A stretch of 17,401 nt of DNA from an uncultured Lachnospiraceae bacterium (GTDB lineage: Bacteria > Bacillota > Clostridia > Lachnospirales > Lachnospiraceae), in assembly GCA_910588295.1 (NCBI GenBank), contig CAJUQO010000066.1, positions 1-17,401 on the forward strand, read 5' to 3'. Below are positions 7,464 to 14,884 of the stretch, piece after piece (within the stretch, counting starts at the first letter, position 1; each line of letters opens with the position of its first letter). The notes beneath the pieces are model-generated. The model was not told the DNA's origin and did no database searches. It saw nothing but the letters and a program-made list of their open reading frames with translations. A program made the translations under genes and the position numbers.

Positions 7464-8238
7464 AACGCTTACCTCCCAGGGACGGAACCGCATCCAGAAG
7501 CTTCTGGGTGTAATCACTGTGGTTTCCATGGAGAATCGTTTCCCGGTCTCCGCTGTCGGAGACCTCACCGTCTTTCATGACAACGATCCAGTCGGACATA
7601 TACGCGGCCACTCCCAGGTTATGGGTGACAATAATGATACTGGTGCCGTATTCATCCCTGAGCTCCATCATCTGACGGACGATCTGCGCCTGCGTTGTCA
7701 CATCCAAAGCGGATGTCGGCTCATCTGCCAGTAAAAGCTTTGGATGGAAGGTCATGGCCATGGCAATACCCACACGCTGCCGCATACCTCCAGAGAGCTG
7801 GAACGGATACGACCTCATGATATTGTCACCGCTGGGCAGACGCATACGTTCCAGCATCTCCACTCCCTTTTTCCACGCTTCCCCTTTGCTCATCTCTTCA
7901 TGGGTGCGGATATACTCCACAAATCCCTCTCCTATCTTCCGTGTCGGATTCAGCATGGCGCCGGAATCCTGAAAGATCATGGAAATATCCATGCCCCGAA
8001 GCCTGCGCCACTGATCCGGCGTATTCTGCAAAAGCGATCCCCCATCAAATAAAATATCGCCCTCCGTCACCCTTCCGCCGCCTGCCAGCAGCCCAAGCAC
8101 CGCACGGATCACCGTCGTTTTGCCGGAACCGGACTCTCCGACCAGAGAAGCTATCTCTCCTGCCTTCAGGGACATGCTGAAATTTTTCACCGTGGGACGG
8201 TCCTGATAGGAGATGGTAATATTTTTTATATCTAACAT
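7456..8238 (-). CDS. ABC transporter ATPase, OppD/DppD/NikD type (short form)
   Basis: This 260-residue first ATPase of the importer has Walker A GESGSGKTT (34-42), Q-loop Q90, signature LSGGMRQR (148-155), Walker B LLLADEPTSALD (168-179) and switch His206. It stops soon after the nucleotide-binding domain and lacks the C-terminal oligo_HPY/Cys region of its partner, so the two ATPases are asymmetric. NikD-type subunits are typically this short. I place the start at the ATG at 8238 because AAGGAGG lies 5 bases upstream. A GTG at 8262 overlapping the previous stop as GTGA is an alternative that would add 8 residues. Confidence 0.92.
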   Translation of the reverse strand: MLDIKNITISYQDRPTVKNFSMSLKAGEIASLVGESGSGKTTVIRAVLGLLAGGGRVTEGDILFDGGSLLQNTPDQWRRLRGMDISMIFQDSGAMLNPTRKIGEGFVEYIRTHEEMSKGEAWKKGVEMLERMRLPSGDNIMRSYPFQLSGGMRQRVGIAMAMTFHPKLLLADEPTSALDVTTQAQIVRQMMELRDEYGTSIIIVTHNLGVAAYMSDWIVVMKDGEVSDSGDRETILHGNHSDYTQKLLDAVPSLGGKRYV

Positions 8239-8258
8239 AGATTCCTCCTTATTCATGG

Positions 8259-9086
8259 TCACTCATCCCTTACATCCAGAACGTCCCTGAGCGCATCGCC
8301 CAGCAAATTAAACACAACAACTACTATAAAGATCGCGGCGCCGGGATAGATCATCAGCCAGGGAGCGCTCTGAATGAACGGCCTGCCTTCATTCAGCATC
8401 AGCCCCCACTCCGGGGTGGGCGCCTTGGCGCCGAATCCAAGAAAGGAGAGACCTGCCAGCTCCAGCATCATGCCGCCGATATCCGTGGCAGCCGTGATGA
8501 CCAGCGTCGGAATTACATTAGGAACCATGTACCGCATCAGGATATACGGTGTTTTGGAGCCGGTAACCACCGCGGCGGCCACATAGTCCCGGTTTCGTAT
8601 CTTCAGAACAAGGCTCCTTGCAAGCCTGGCATACTTCGTCCAGCTCACCAGCGCTACGGCAATGACCGCATTCCGGATACTGGCGCCCAGGATTCCGGCG
8701 ATTGCCATGGCAAAGACCATGCCCGGAAAGGATACCATCATATCGGCAATCCGCATGATGACCGTATCCACCCAGCCGCCAAAATAACCGGACAAAACGC
8801 CCAGCGCCGTGCCCAATACAAAAATAATAAACACAACAGAAAAGGCTGCGGCCAGGCTGGTACGGGCGCCGTAAATCACACGGGTAAAAATATCGCGCCC
8901 CAGCTTATCCGTCCCGAAAAGATGCGCCGCACCGGGCCTCTGCAAAGCATCCTTCAATACGGATGCCGCGGGATCCACCCCGCCGGTGATCAGAGGCGCG
9001 AAAACAGCCGCCAGAATGATCAGAAGGGCGAGGACCGCAAAAAAGCAAAAGGATGTATTCTTTTTCACAAAGTTTTTAAATTTCAT
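8259..9086 (-). CDS. ABC transporter permease, OppC/DppC/NikC type
   Basis: This 275-residue inner-membrane subunit opens with one helix (about 13-34). It then has the family hallmark HLFGTDKLGRDIFTRVIYGA (about 55-74), about five further helices, and a cytoplasmic EAA-type coupling loop around YVAAAVVTGSKTPYILMRY that docks on an ATPase. The C-terminal NLLGDALRDVLDVRDE is typical of the family. The ATG overlaps the stop of the other permease as ATGA, with GGGAGG 8 bases upstream, so the two permeases are translationally coupled. It should pair with that permease to form the substrate channel. Confidence 0.94.
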   Translation of the reverse strand: MKFKNFVKKNTSFCFFAVLALLIILAAVFAPLITGGVDPAASVLKDALQRPGAAHLFGTDKLGRDIFTRVIYGARTSLAAAFSVVFIIFVLGTALGVLSGYFGGWVDTVIMRIADMMVSFPGMVFAMAIAGILGASIRNAVIAVALVSWTKYARLARSLVLKIRNRDYVAAAVVTGSKTPYILMRYMVPNVIPTLVITAATDIGGMMLELAGLSFLGFGAKAPTPEWGLMLNEGRPFIQSAPWLMIYPGAAIFIVVVVFNLLGDALRDVLDVRDE

Positions 9087-10030
9087 AGCCGCTGCCTCCC
9101 CTCCCGCATTCTGGGGTCAACATAACTGTAAGAAATATCCACCGCCAGATTAACCAGCATATAGATCAGCGAGATCCACAGGACATAGCCCTGGATCAAA
9201 GGATAATCGTAGGCCGTGATGGCCGCCACTGCAAGGCTTCCCATGCCGGGATAGGAAAAGATCACTTCCACCACAGCGGTACCGCCAAGCAAGGAACCAA
9301 GAGACAGGCCCAGCATGGTGATCAGCGGCAGCAGCGAGTTGGGAAACACATTCATCCACAATATTTTCCATTCCGCCACGCCTCTGGCCCTCGCGCCGGT
9401 AACGTAATCCTGGTTCAGTTCTTCCAGGATCGCCGTACGGACCTGACGGGTATATTTGGCCGACATGGCAAATGCCAGCGTGACGGAGGGAAGAATCAGG
9501 CTCTTTATGTCGCCGGCAGACGAAACCACCGGCAGAAGCTGCAGCCTGACGCAGAAAAACAGCATCAAAAGCAGGCCGACCCAGAAATTCGGCATGGATA
9601 CGCCGAAAAATGTGACCCCGCGGAGGGCATAATCCACAACGCTGTTTTTATGGGTTGCCTGAGCCATACCGACGGGAACCGCCGCCAGAAGCATCAGGAA
9701 CATGGCAGAAATGGACAGCTTCAGCGTGGGCCAGAGCCGATCCATCAAAAGCCCGGCAACCGGCTTATGGTAGGCGTAGGAAGTGCCGAAGTCCCCCTTG
9801 AGGCAGTTCTGCAGCCAGCTTAAGTACTGCACCAGCATGGGGCGGTTCAGGCCCATTGCTTCCCTGGTCTCCTGAATCACCTCTTCACTGGGCATCATGC
9901 CTGTGGCCGCAAACATTGTGCGCACGGGATCACCGGGCGCCAGGTATGTAATTAAAAACGTCAGAAAACTGATGCCCAGAGCGACAAGGACGATCTGCAG
10001 CAGCCGTTTCCCCAATTGCTTTGCATTCAA
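9083..10030 (-). CDS. ABC transporter permease, OppB/DppB/NikB type
   Basis: This 315-residue permease begins with a membrane helix at about 9-29 (LLQIVLVALGISFLTFLITY). It continues with the family landmarks FLITYLAPGDPVRTMF, GLNRPMLVQYLSWLQNCLKG and the coupling loop DYVTGARARGVAEWKILW, and ends SYVDPRMREGRQRL. The start codon is TTG at 10030, with AAGGAGG 7 bases upstream; the nearby ATG is out of frame. It follows the binding-protein gene by 34 bases without a terminator and overlaps the next permease gene by 4 bases. It belongs to the nickel/peptide/opine transporter class, and sequence alone does not settle the substrate. Confidence 0.94.
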   Translation of the reverse strand: MNAKQLGKRLLQIVLVALGISFLTFLITYLAPGDPVRTMFAATGMMPSEEVIQETREAMGLNRPMLVQYLSWLQNCLKGDFGTSYAYHKPVAGLLMDRLWPTLKLSISAMFLMLLAAVPVGMAQATHKNSVVDYALRGVTFFGVSMPNFWVGLLLMLFFCVRLQLLPVVSSAGDIKSLILPSVTLAFAMSAKYTRQVRTAILEELNQDYVTGARARGVAEWKILWMNVFPNSLLPLITMLGLSLGSLLGGTAVVEVIFSYPGMGSLAVAAITAYDYPLIQGYVLWISLIYMLVNLAVDISYSYVDPRMREGRQRL

Positions 10031-10064
10031 AGGAATTCCTCCTTAAACAGATTCATGGAAACCG

Positions 10065-11759
10065 TTATGAGCCGGATACCGGATACATGTCGGTGGTGAT
10101 CCAGTAATAGTCAGCCGTATTGATGGCAGCGCCGCCAACCGTCGCGTTTCTGGAGATCATGGAGCTGTTATAATAGCCATGGACAACGGCAGCGGCGTCA
10201 TCCAGAAGGATCTGCTGCATCTTCTGAATGATCTCACGGCGGGCATCGTTGTCAAAAGTGGCCGCCAGTTCATGGAACAGCGCGTCATACTCTTCATTTT
10301 TATATCCACAGTAATCCGCGCCGGAATCAGAACACCATGCGGCCAGATACTCGGTGGGATCACCGGTGCCCACGGTTGTCCAGTTGGAACCGTTTAAGTC
10401 AAAATCGCCGGACTGGTAGCTGTCCCACTGACGCGCGGAATCGCCGATCTCCAGATCGACGCCGATACCGATCTCTGACAGCTGCGTCTGGATCGCTTCC
10501 GCAAAATCATTCAGGCAGCGGTTCGCATACGTGACATAGTGCAGAACAACTTCCTGGCCGTTCAGCTCACGGGTGCCGTCGCCGTTTGTATCCACGATTC
10601 CGGCCTCGTCCAGCAGTTTTTTGGCCTCTTCCGGATCATAGGGGTCCGGATCGGTCAGGTTTTCATAACCATAGTCCAGGGTAGACGGCAGTACGGAATA
10701 GCCGGAGGTGTACAGGCCGCCGGCCGTGACAGAACACATCGTATTATCATCCAACGCCATCAGAACCGCTCTGCGCAGCGTCTTATCGGACAAAAGCTTT
10801 CCCTCAGACATATTCATATGGGCAAGGCCGGTACGGACGCCGCTGGCGATTGTGACCGTAAAGTTTGTGTCTGCCTGCAGGTCGCGCAGGTCACTGATGT
10901 TGGTCACATTTTCTGCCAGATCCAGCTGTCCGGACTGCAGCGCCATGGCTTTGGCGGAAGCATCGCCCATATATATCAGCTCGATCGACTCGAACGGAAC
11001 CTCTCCGCCCCAGTAGTGCTCGTTGGCCACCATCGTATAACCGACCTCTTCCCGAAAATTCGTCGCCACATAAGGGCCGGTGCCGATCGCCTCATGCGAA
11101 TAATCCTCCGTGTGCTCCGTATCCAGAATGACCATGACCGGATAAGCCAGATTTTTTGTCAGATCCACATAGGGAGTGACTGTTTTCACCGTCACATTGC
11201 CGGAAGCATTGTCCGCAGTAATCTCAGCCTCCTTTTCCAGGAATTTTTCGGGCGCGGAAGAACCGCTGGCTCCCGCCTCAAACAGACGCTCAAAGCTTGC
11301 CTTTACGGCCTCGGGAGTCAGGTCGCAGCCGTCAGAGAATTTCACGCCGTCCCGGATATGGAATACCCACTCGGTATGCTCTTCGTTGACCGTATACTCA
11401 TCACAGAGCCAGTTGACCACATTCATGGAATTGTCAAACCGGAACAGGCACTCGCCGACGCCGTAACGGGACACGTTCCAGGCACAGTTGATCTCGGTGG
11501 CAGGATCGATCCCGCCGCCGCCGTAATTCTGGATACCAAAATTCATGGTGCGCCCGCCGGAGGTATCCTGTTCTCCCTGATGGGCCTCCTGATTGACTTC
11601 ACTTTCACGGTTTGTCGCCGCTCCCTCTGAGGTTTCCGAAGCTGACGAAGCGTTTCCTGAGCCGCCGCAGCCGGTCATCGCACCGGCAGCCAGCACACAC
11701 GATAACAATAAACCGGTACATTTCTGAATCCTTTTCATTTCATCCATCATCCTTTGCAT
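10065..11759 (-). CDS. Extracellular solute-binding lipoprotein, family 5 (NikA/OppA/DppA-like)
   Basis: This lipoprotein of up to 564 residues captures the substrate of the downstream importer. It has a signal peptide (KRIQKCTGLLLS...) and a lipobox AMTGC (Cys31), then a Ser/Glu/Gln-rich linker to about residue 70. The SBP_bac_5 fold follows, with FHIRDGVKFSDG, the FERLFEAG segment, IGTGPYVATNF and SGQLDLAENV-like motifs. The start is uncertain. The first ATG (11759) has no ribosome binding site, while ATGs at codons 4, 5 and 8 follow an internal AAAGG; codon 8 (11738) gives a standard signal peptide beginning MKR. It is the first gene after the cobalamin riboswitch and terminator, so its expression should fall when B12 is abundant. 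A cobalt, nickel or metal-chelate ligand is my inference; peptides are the alternative. Confidence 0.9.
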   Translation of the reverse strand: MQRMMDEMKRIQKCTGLLLSCVLAAGAMTGCGGSGNASSASETSEGAATNRESEVNQEAHQGEQDTSGGRTMNFGIQNYGGGGIDPATEINCAWNVSRYGVGECLFRFDNSMNVVNWLCDEYTVNEEHTEWVFHIRDGVKFSDGCDLTPEAVKASFERLFEAGASGSSAPEKFLEKEAEITADNASGNVTVKTVTPYVDLTKNLAYPVMVILDTEHTEDYSHEAIGTGPYVATNFREEVGYTMVANEHYWGGEVPFESIELIYMGDASAKAMALQSGQLDLAENVTNISDLRDLQADTNFTVTIASGVRTGLAHMNMSEGKLLSDKTLRRAVLMALDDNTMCSVTAGGLYTSGYSVLPSTLDYGYENLTDPDPYDPEEAKKLLDEAGIVDTNGDGTRELNGQEVVLHYVTYANRCLNDFAEAIQTQLSEIGIGVDLEIGDSARQWDSYQSGDFDLNGSNWTTVGTGDPTEYLAAWCSDSGADYCGYKNEEYDALFHELAATFDNDARREIIQKMQQILLDDAAAVVHGYYNSSMISRNATVGGAAINTADYYWITTDMYPVSGS

Positions 11760-11776
11760 TTTATATTTGTTCTGTT

Positions 11777-11787
11777 CCGGCCGTTAC
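11777..11787 (-). promoter_or_regulatory. Third copy of the leader hairpin arm, just before the first operon gene
   Basis: The minus strand reads GTAACGGCCGG about 18 bases before the first ATG. It nearly matches an arm of the 11892-11920 hairpin and could pair with that hairpin's first arm at 10 of 11 positions, bridging across the terminator. This may allow an alternative fold of the leader. Confidence 0.35.
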
Positions 11788-11844
11788 ATGGTGGCAAGTC
11801 TGCATCTGGTCTGCCTCATCCGCAAAATATATATCCCCAAACAC

Positions 11845-11869
11845 TAAAAAACGTCCATGGGACGTTTTT
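11845..11869 (-). terminator. Intrinsic terminator in the riboswitch leader
   Basis: A perfect 10-bp stem (AAAAACGTCC / GGACGTTTTT) with a 3-base loop is followed on the minus strand by a run of T. It lies between the cobalamin aptamer and the first gene of the transporter operon, so it is the likely off-switch of the riboswitch by premature termination. The symmetric A/T flanks would let it work in both directions. Confidence 0.88.
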
Positions 11870-11891
11870 ATCGTATGCTTTGTAACGAAAA

Positions 11892-11920
11892 ACCGGCCGT
11901 AACACATCGTTACGGCCGGT
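11892..11920 (-). promoter_or_regulatory. 12-bp perfect GC-rich hairpin between aptamer and terminator
   Basis: ACCGGCCGTAAC and GTTACGGCCGGT form a perfect 12-bp stem with a 5-base loop. It has no proper U-tract (only four T follow), so it is unlikely to terminate by itself. Its position between aptamer and terminator suggests a structural or antitermination element. A CGTTAC shortly downstream (11882-11887) and the 11777-11787 copy offer competing partners. Confidence 0.65.
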
Positions 11921-12006
11921 AAAGAAACACAAAACAGACACCAATAAACGGGCAAAAACCACCCTCGGATATTGATGTAGCATACCAATGAGCTTTCCTA
12001 TCTTCC

Positions 12007-12211
12007 GTAAGAATCTCAACTACAAGGAACAAGCAGGTCTCCTGACTTATGCTCAACGCCTGCCGCGCCTTCCCAAAGCGGACGCTTCAGTGACATACTG
12101 CGGCATGCTCACAATCACAGTGACGGGATCGTCTCGGATTTACACCGACTTCCCTTTGAATCCATTGCTGGAACTTATTCCCACGGCAAAACTGCCAGAA
12201 TATGAACTTAC
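12007..12211 (-). ncRNA. Cobalamin (adenosylcobalamin-type) riboswitch
   Basis: Read on the minus strand, this leader carries the conserved blocks of the B12 aptamer (Rfam Cobalamin family) in the right order. They are GGGAAGTCGGTGTAAATCCG, then GATCCCGTCACTGTGA, then GTCACTGAAGCGTCC, TTTGGGAAGGCG and the B12-box-like GTCAGGAGACCTGC at 12032-12045. The GTAAG near 12211 can pair with CTTAC near 12007 to close the outer stem. It sits downstream of a TTGACA promoter and upstream of a terminator and the metal/peptide-type importer operon. In the usual mechanism, B12 binding favours termination and lowers expression. The conserved blocks are clear; outer-stem boundaries are approximate. Confidence 0.93.
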
Positions 12212-12212
12212 T

Positions 12213-12245
12213 ATTATACTACTGCAATATTAAAAAATTTGTCAA
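12213..12245 (-). promoter_or_regulatory. Promoter of the riboswitch-controlled operon
   Basis: The minus strand has a perfect TTGACA (12240-12245). A perfect TATAAT (12213-12218) lies 21 bases away, which is longer than ideal; the overlapping TAGTAT (12216-12221) gives an 18-base spacer. Either way the transcript would start around 12205 at the 5' edge of the aptamer. Confidence 0.6.
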
Positions 12246-12327
12246 CTTTTTCTATTATTTCTCCTATTCTAATTTGTTATAGGCAAATCCTCTGTCTTTT
12301 CTTCTCCTCATACTCTGGCTGCTATTT

Positions 12328-14187
12328 TTACTCTTCCAACCCACCCAAGATCTGCAACGGTTCTTTCCTGAGTACCTGCCGCATAAACCCAAAGGAAATC
12401 AACACTTCCGTCAACATCAGCATACATCCGGTCAGCGCAGCCATTTCCGCGCCGTTATTTTGTCGGGCCGCCGTGTTTTCCGTCTCTTCCCCATCTCCGG
12501 AGTCAATGACGGTATTGCTGAACGTAGTGTCAAATTCCGTTGTACTTTCCGTAGCTTCCACGGCGCTGCCTGTAGCCATCCATCCCGCCATGCCCCCCGC
12601 CGCCGTGCCTGCAAATGCCAGCACGAACAGTCCCGTGAGGATGGAAAGGGCGCACTGTTTTTTCGTCCGCCCCAGCAGACGTTCCACGGCGATCCGCTCC
12701 TGCTGCCCGGTGATGAACAGGTTAGAGAAGAAACACAAGATCATCACTGCCAGCATGCATCCGCTGATCAGAAAGATCCCTGCCATCAGCTTCCGGTTCT
12801 CAATCCCTGCCTGCAACTGGGAATACCCCTTGTCGTAGAATTTGATATCCAGCCCTTCCACGCCCTGTTTCTCCCACGCCTCCATGAAATCATCGATGGT
12901 CCCGTTTGGGATCCGAAAAGAGGTGTTTCCCTCGCTCATGGGTTCAAAACACGCAATATTGTCCTCCCATGCATGTTCCGGTATGGAATTCCACGGAACG
13001 ATCACTTCATGTTTGGCAAGATCATGCTCCCCGCCCCCCATGACAGACGTGTTTTCATAAATCCCTGCAATCTCGTAATCCTGCTCGCAGAAAACAGGAT
13101 AGGCCTTCCCCCCCGCATTTAAAATGGAAGTGAGAAATGTGCCGTCAAACCTTGCCGTAGGCGCATACGCCGCATAATAAAGCGGCAGGGTCAGCGAATC
13201 TCCCACCCCCTTCCTCAAAATCCTTGCCAGTTCCACAGGAATCAGGCAGACCTTTTTCCCTTCCTCATATTCTTCCTCTGTGATATCCCTTCCCTCGGTA
13301 ATCTGCGCCTCGTTCCGGTAGAATGGGAGGAGAAGCTCTGTCCCGTCCACCGGCTCCACCGGAACCGTATGAAAATCATACGCCTGTGATTTTGCCAGTT
13401 CCAGCCAGCGCATCCCGCGCTCTGTCTCATAAAACCCTTCTGTAACCTCGTCAAAAGTATTCCAATCCTCTGTTTCTGCCATCGCGTCGAAAACCCGGTC
13501 CCCGTCCATGGTATACTGGTAGGACGCCACGCTGTTGGTGGCCGCATATTCGAATACATATTCTTCCGGTGCGATATGCTCCACCCACGGGCCGTGGACA
13601 GGCGAAGTCTCATTCAGTTCCATAATATAGGTTTTTCCTTTTTCTACGCGGCGCGGCTCATAGCTTCCGTCCCCGTCGCCGTAATGGTCGCAGATGTAAA
13701 CCGTGTCCCCCACGTTCAGGTTCCCTCCCAGAACTTTATTCACACGCATGGGAACGGAATGTTCCAACACATCGGACGCCTCTGCCGTCAGTTCCGCGAC
13801 CAGCAGGTATCTGCTGTCTCCTCCCCGGACTTTCTCTTCGATCCGCGCCCCGAAATAGGGCCTCTGCCTTGCCTCCAGCATATAGCCCGCCCCTTCAAAA
13901 TCCAGGACGGCGTTGGAAATCCACTTGCCCGGGATGCCGTGGCGGCGATACACATAACCCTTTTTATCCGCCTCCCACTGCGCGATGGTTACGACGGATT
14001 CATCCTTTTGCTCCACGGTGCCGATGGTGGTAAAGATGTCCTCAAATTCCCGCACCATCTCCGCATTCATTTTCGAGAGACTTCCGCCCAGAGCAAGCAG
14101 AAACGCCGAAACTCCAACCAGCAGGAAAAACAGGATACTCTTTAGCGGGCTTCGGAACATCTGTTTTATACTATAATAAAATATCAT
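12328..14187 (-). CDS. FtsX/MacB-type ABC transporter permease
   Basis: This 619-residue permease has the FtsX/MacB layout. There is one N-terminal helix (about 17-37), a large extracytoplasmic domain (about 40-460), and three C-terminal helices (about 467-492, 512-541 and 582-602). The cytoplasmic RIAVERLLGRTKKQ segment after helix 2 is the usual FtsX-type coupling motif. An acidic, Thr/Ser-rich loop of about 40 residues separates helices 3 and 4, which is long for the family. I start at 14187, where AGAGGTG lies 6 bases upstream; a longer frame to 14244 would overlap the ATPase gene. It follows the ATPase by 20 bases and ends the three-gene unit. It probably pairs with the MerR-fused permease; the substrate (peptide, lipid or antibiotic) is unknown. 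Confidence 0.85.
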   Translation of the reverse strand: MIFYYSIKQMFRSPLKSILFFLLVGVSAFLLALGGSLSKMNAEMVREFEDIFTTIGTVEQKDESVVTIAQWEADKKGYVYRRHGIPGKWISNAVLDFEGAGYMLEARQRPYFGARIEEKVRGGDSRYLLVAELTAEASDVLEHSVPMRVNKVLGGNLNVGDTVYICDHYGDGDGSYEPRRVEKGKTYIMELNETSPVHGPWVEHIAPEEYVFEYAATNSVASYQYTMDGDRVFDAMAETEDWNTFDEVTEGFYETERGMRWLELAKSQAYDFHTVPVEPVDGTELLLPFYRNEAQITEGRDITEEEYEEGKKVCLIPVELARILRKGVGDSLTLPLYYAAYAPTARFDGTFLTSILNAGGKAYPVFCEQDYEIAGIYENTSVMGGGEHDLAKHEVIVPWNSIPEHAWEDNIACFEPMSEGNTSFRIPNGTIDDFMEAWEKQGVEGLDIKFYDKGYSQLQAGIENRKLMAGIFLISGCMLAVMILCFFSNLFITGQQERIAVERLLGRTKKQCALSILTGLFVLAFAGTAAGGMAGWMATGSAVEATESTTEFDTTFSNTVIDSGDGEETENTAARQNNGAEMAALTGCMLMLTEVLISFGFMRQVLRKEPLQILGGLEE

Positions 14188-14207
14188 TGTATACACCTCT
14201 TCATAGA

Positions 14208-14873
14208 TTAGATAATCATCCGCCCATCCTTCATCTTCATACATACATCCGCCTGACGCGCAATCTCCGGATTATGGGTGACCACGATCACCAGGTAATC
14301 CATCTCATGCGCCATTCTTTTTAAAATCTCTACAATATGCGCTTCATTTTCCGAATCCAGATTTCCGGTTGGCTCGTCCGCCAACAAAATTTTTCCTTTT
14401 GCAGCCATGGCCCGCGCAATGGTTACACGCTGCTGTTCTCCCCCGCTCATCATTTTAGGATACTGGCCGAGTATTTTTTCCTCCAGCCCCACTTCTTCCA
14501 GACACTCCGCAGCCTGTTTTTTCGCCTCCCGCCGGGAGATCCCTTGTAATTCCAGGGGATACATGACATTTTCCAGGGCAGTCAGGAGGGGGAACAGATG
14601 AAACGCCTGATAGACGACAGAAATCTGATTCCTCCTGCAGGCATCCCTGTCCATTTCAGACAGATCTTTCCCGTTGATCCGGATGGCACCTGACTCCGCG
14701 CAGTCCAAACCTGCCAGAAGAGAGAGAAAAGTAGACTTTCCGCTCCCGGATTCTCCCGTGATGGCATACATTTTCCCGGATTCAAACGTACAGCTTACCT
14801 CTTTCACTGCTTCAATTCTTTGATACTTATTTTGATAAGAATAACTGACCTCTTTTACCTCGATTCTTTCCAT
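14208..14873 (-). CDS. ABC transporter ATPase, LolD/MacB type
   Basis: This 221-residue ATPase drives FtsX-type permeases. It has Walker A GESGSGKS (40-47), Q-loop Q89, signature MMSGGEQQR (141-149), Walker B ILLADEPTGNLD (162-173) and switch His200. GEQQR and DEPTGNLD are characteristic of the LolD/MacB/FtsE branch, whose members work by mechanotransmission rather than by moving substrate through the membrane channel. The ATG at 14873 has GAGAGGG 6 bases upstream. It begins 11 bases after the MerR-permease stop and ends 20 bases before the second permease, so all three genes form one transcript. A longer frame to 14984 runs into the upstream gene and lacks a better ribosome site. Confidence 0.95.
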   Translation of the reverse strand: MERIEVKEVSYSYQNKYQRIEAVKEVSCTFESGKMYAITGESGSGKSTFLSLLAGLDCAESGAIRINGKDLSEMDRDACRRNQISVVYQAFHLFPLLTALENVMYPLELQGISRREAKKQAAECLEEVGLEEKILGQYPKMMSGGEQQRVTIARAMAAKGKILLADEPTGNLDSENEAHIVEILKRMAHEMDYLVIVVTHNPEIARQADVCMKMKDGRMII

Positions 14874-14884
14874 CTCAGTCCCTC

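Noticed and set aside
10539..11630. Long open frame on the plus strand opposite the binding-protein gene
   Set aside because: It is a shadow of the solute-binding lipoprotein on the minus strand, with no start signal and no family features.
11761..12019. Short overlapping frames on both strands within the riboswitch leader
   Set aside because: They cross the aptamer end, hairpin and terminator, lack ribosome sites and have no protein-like character.
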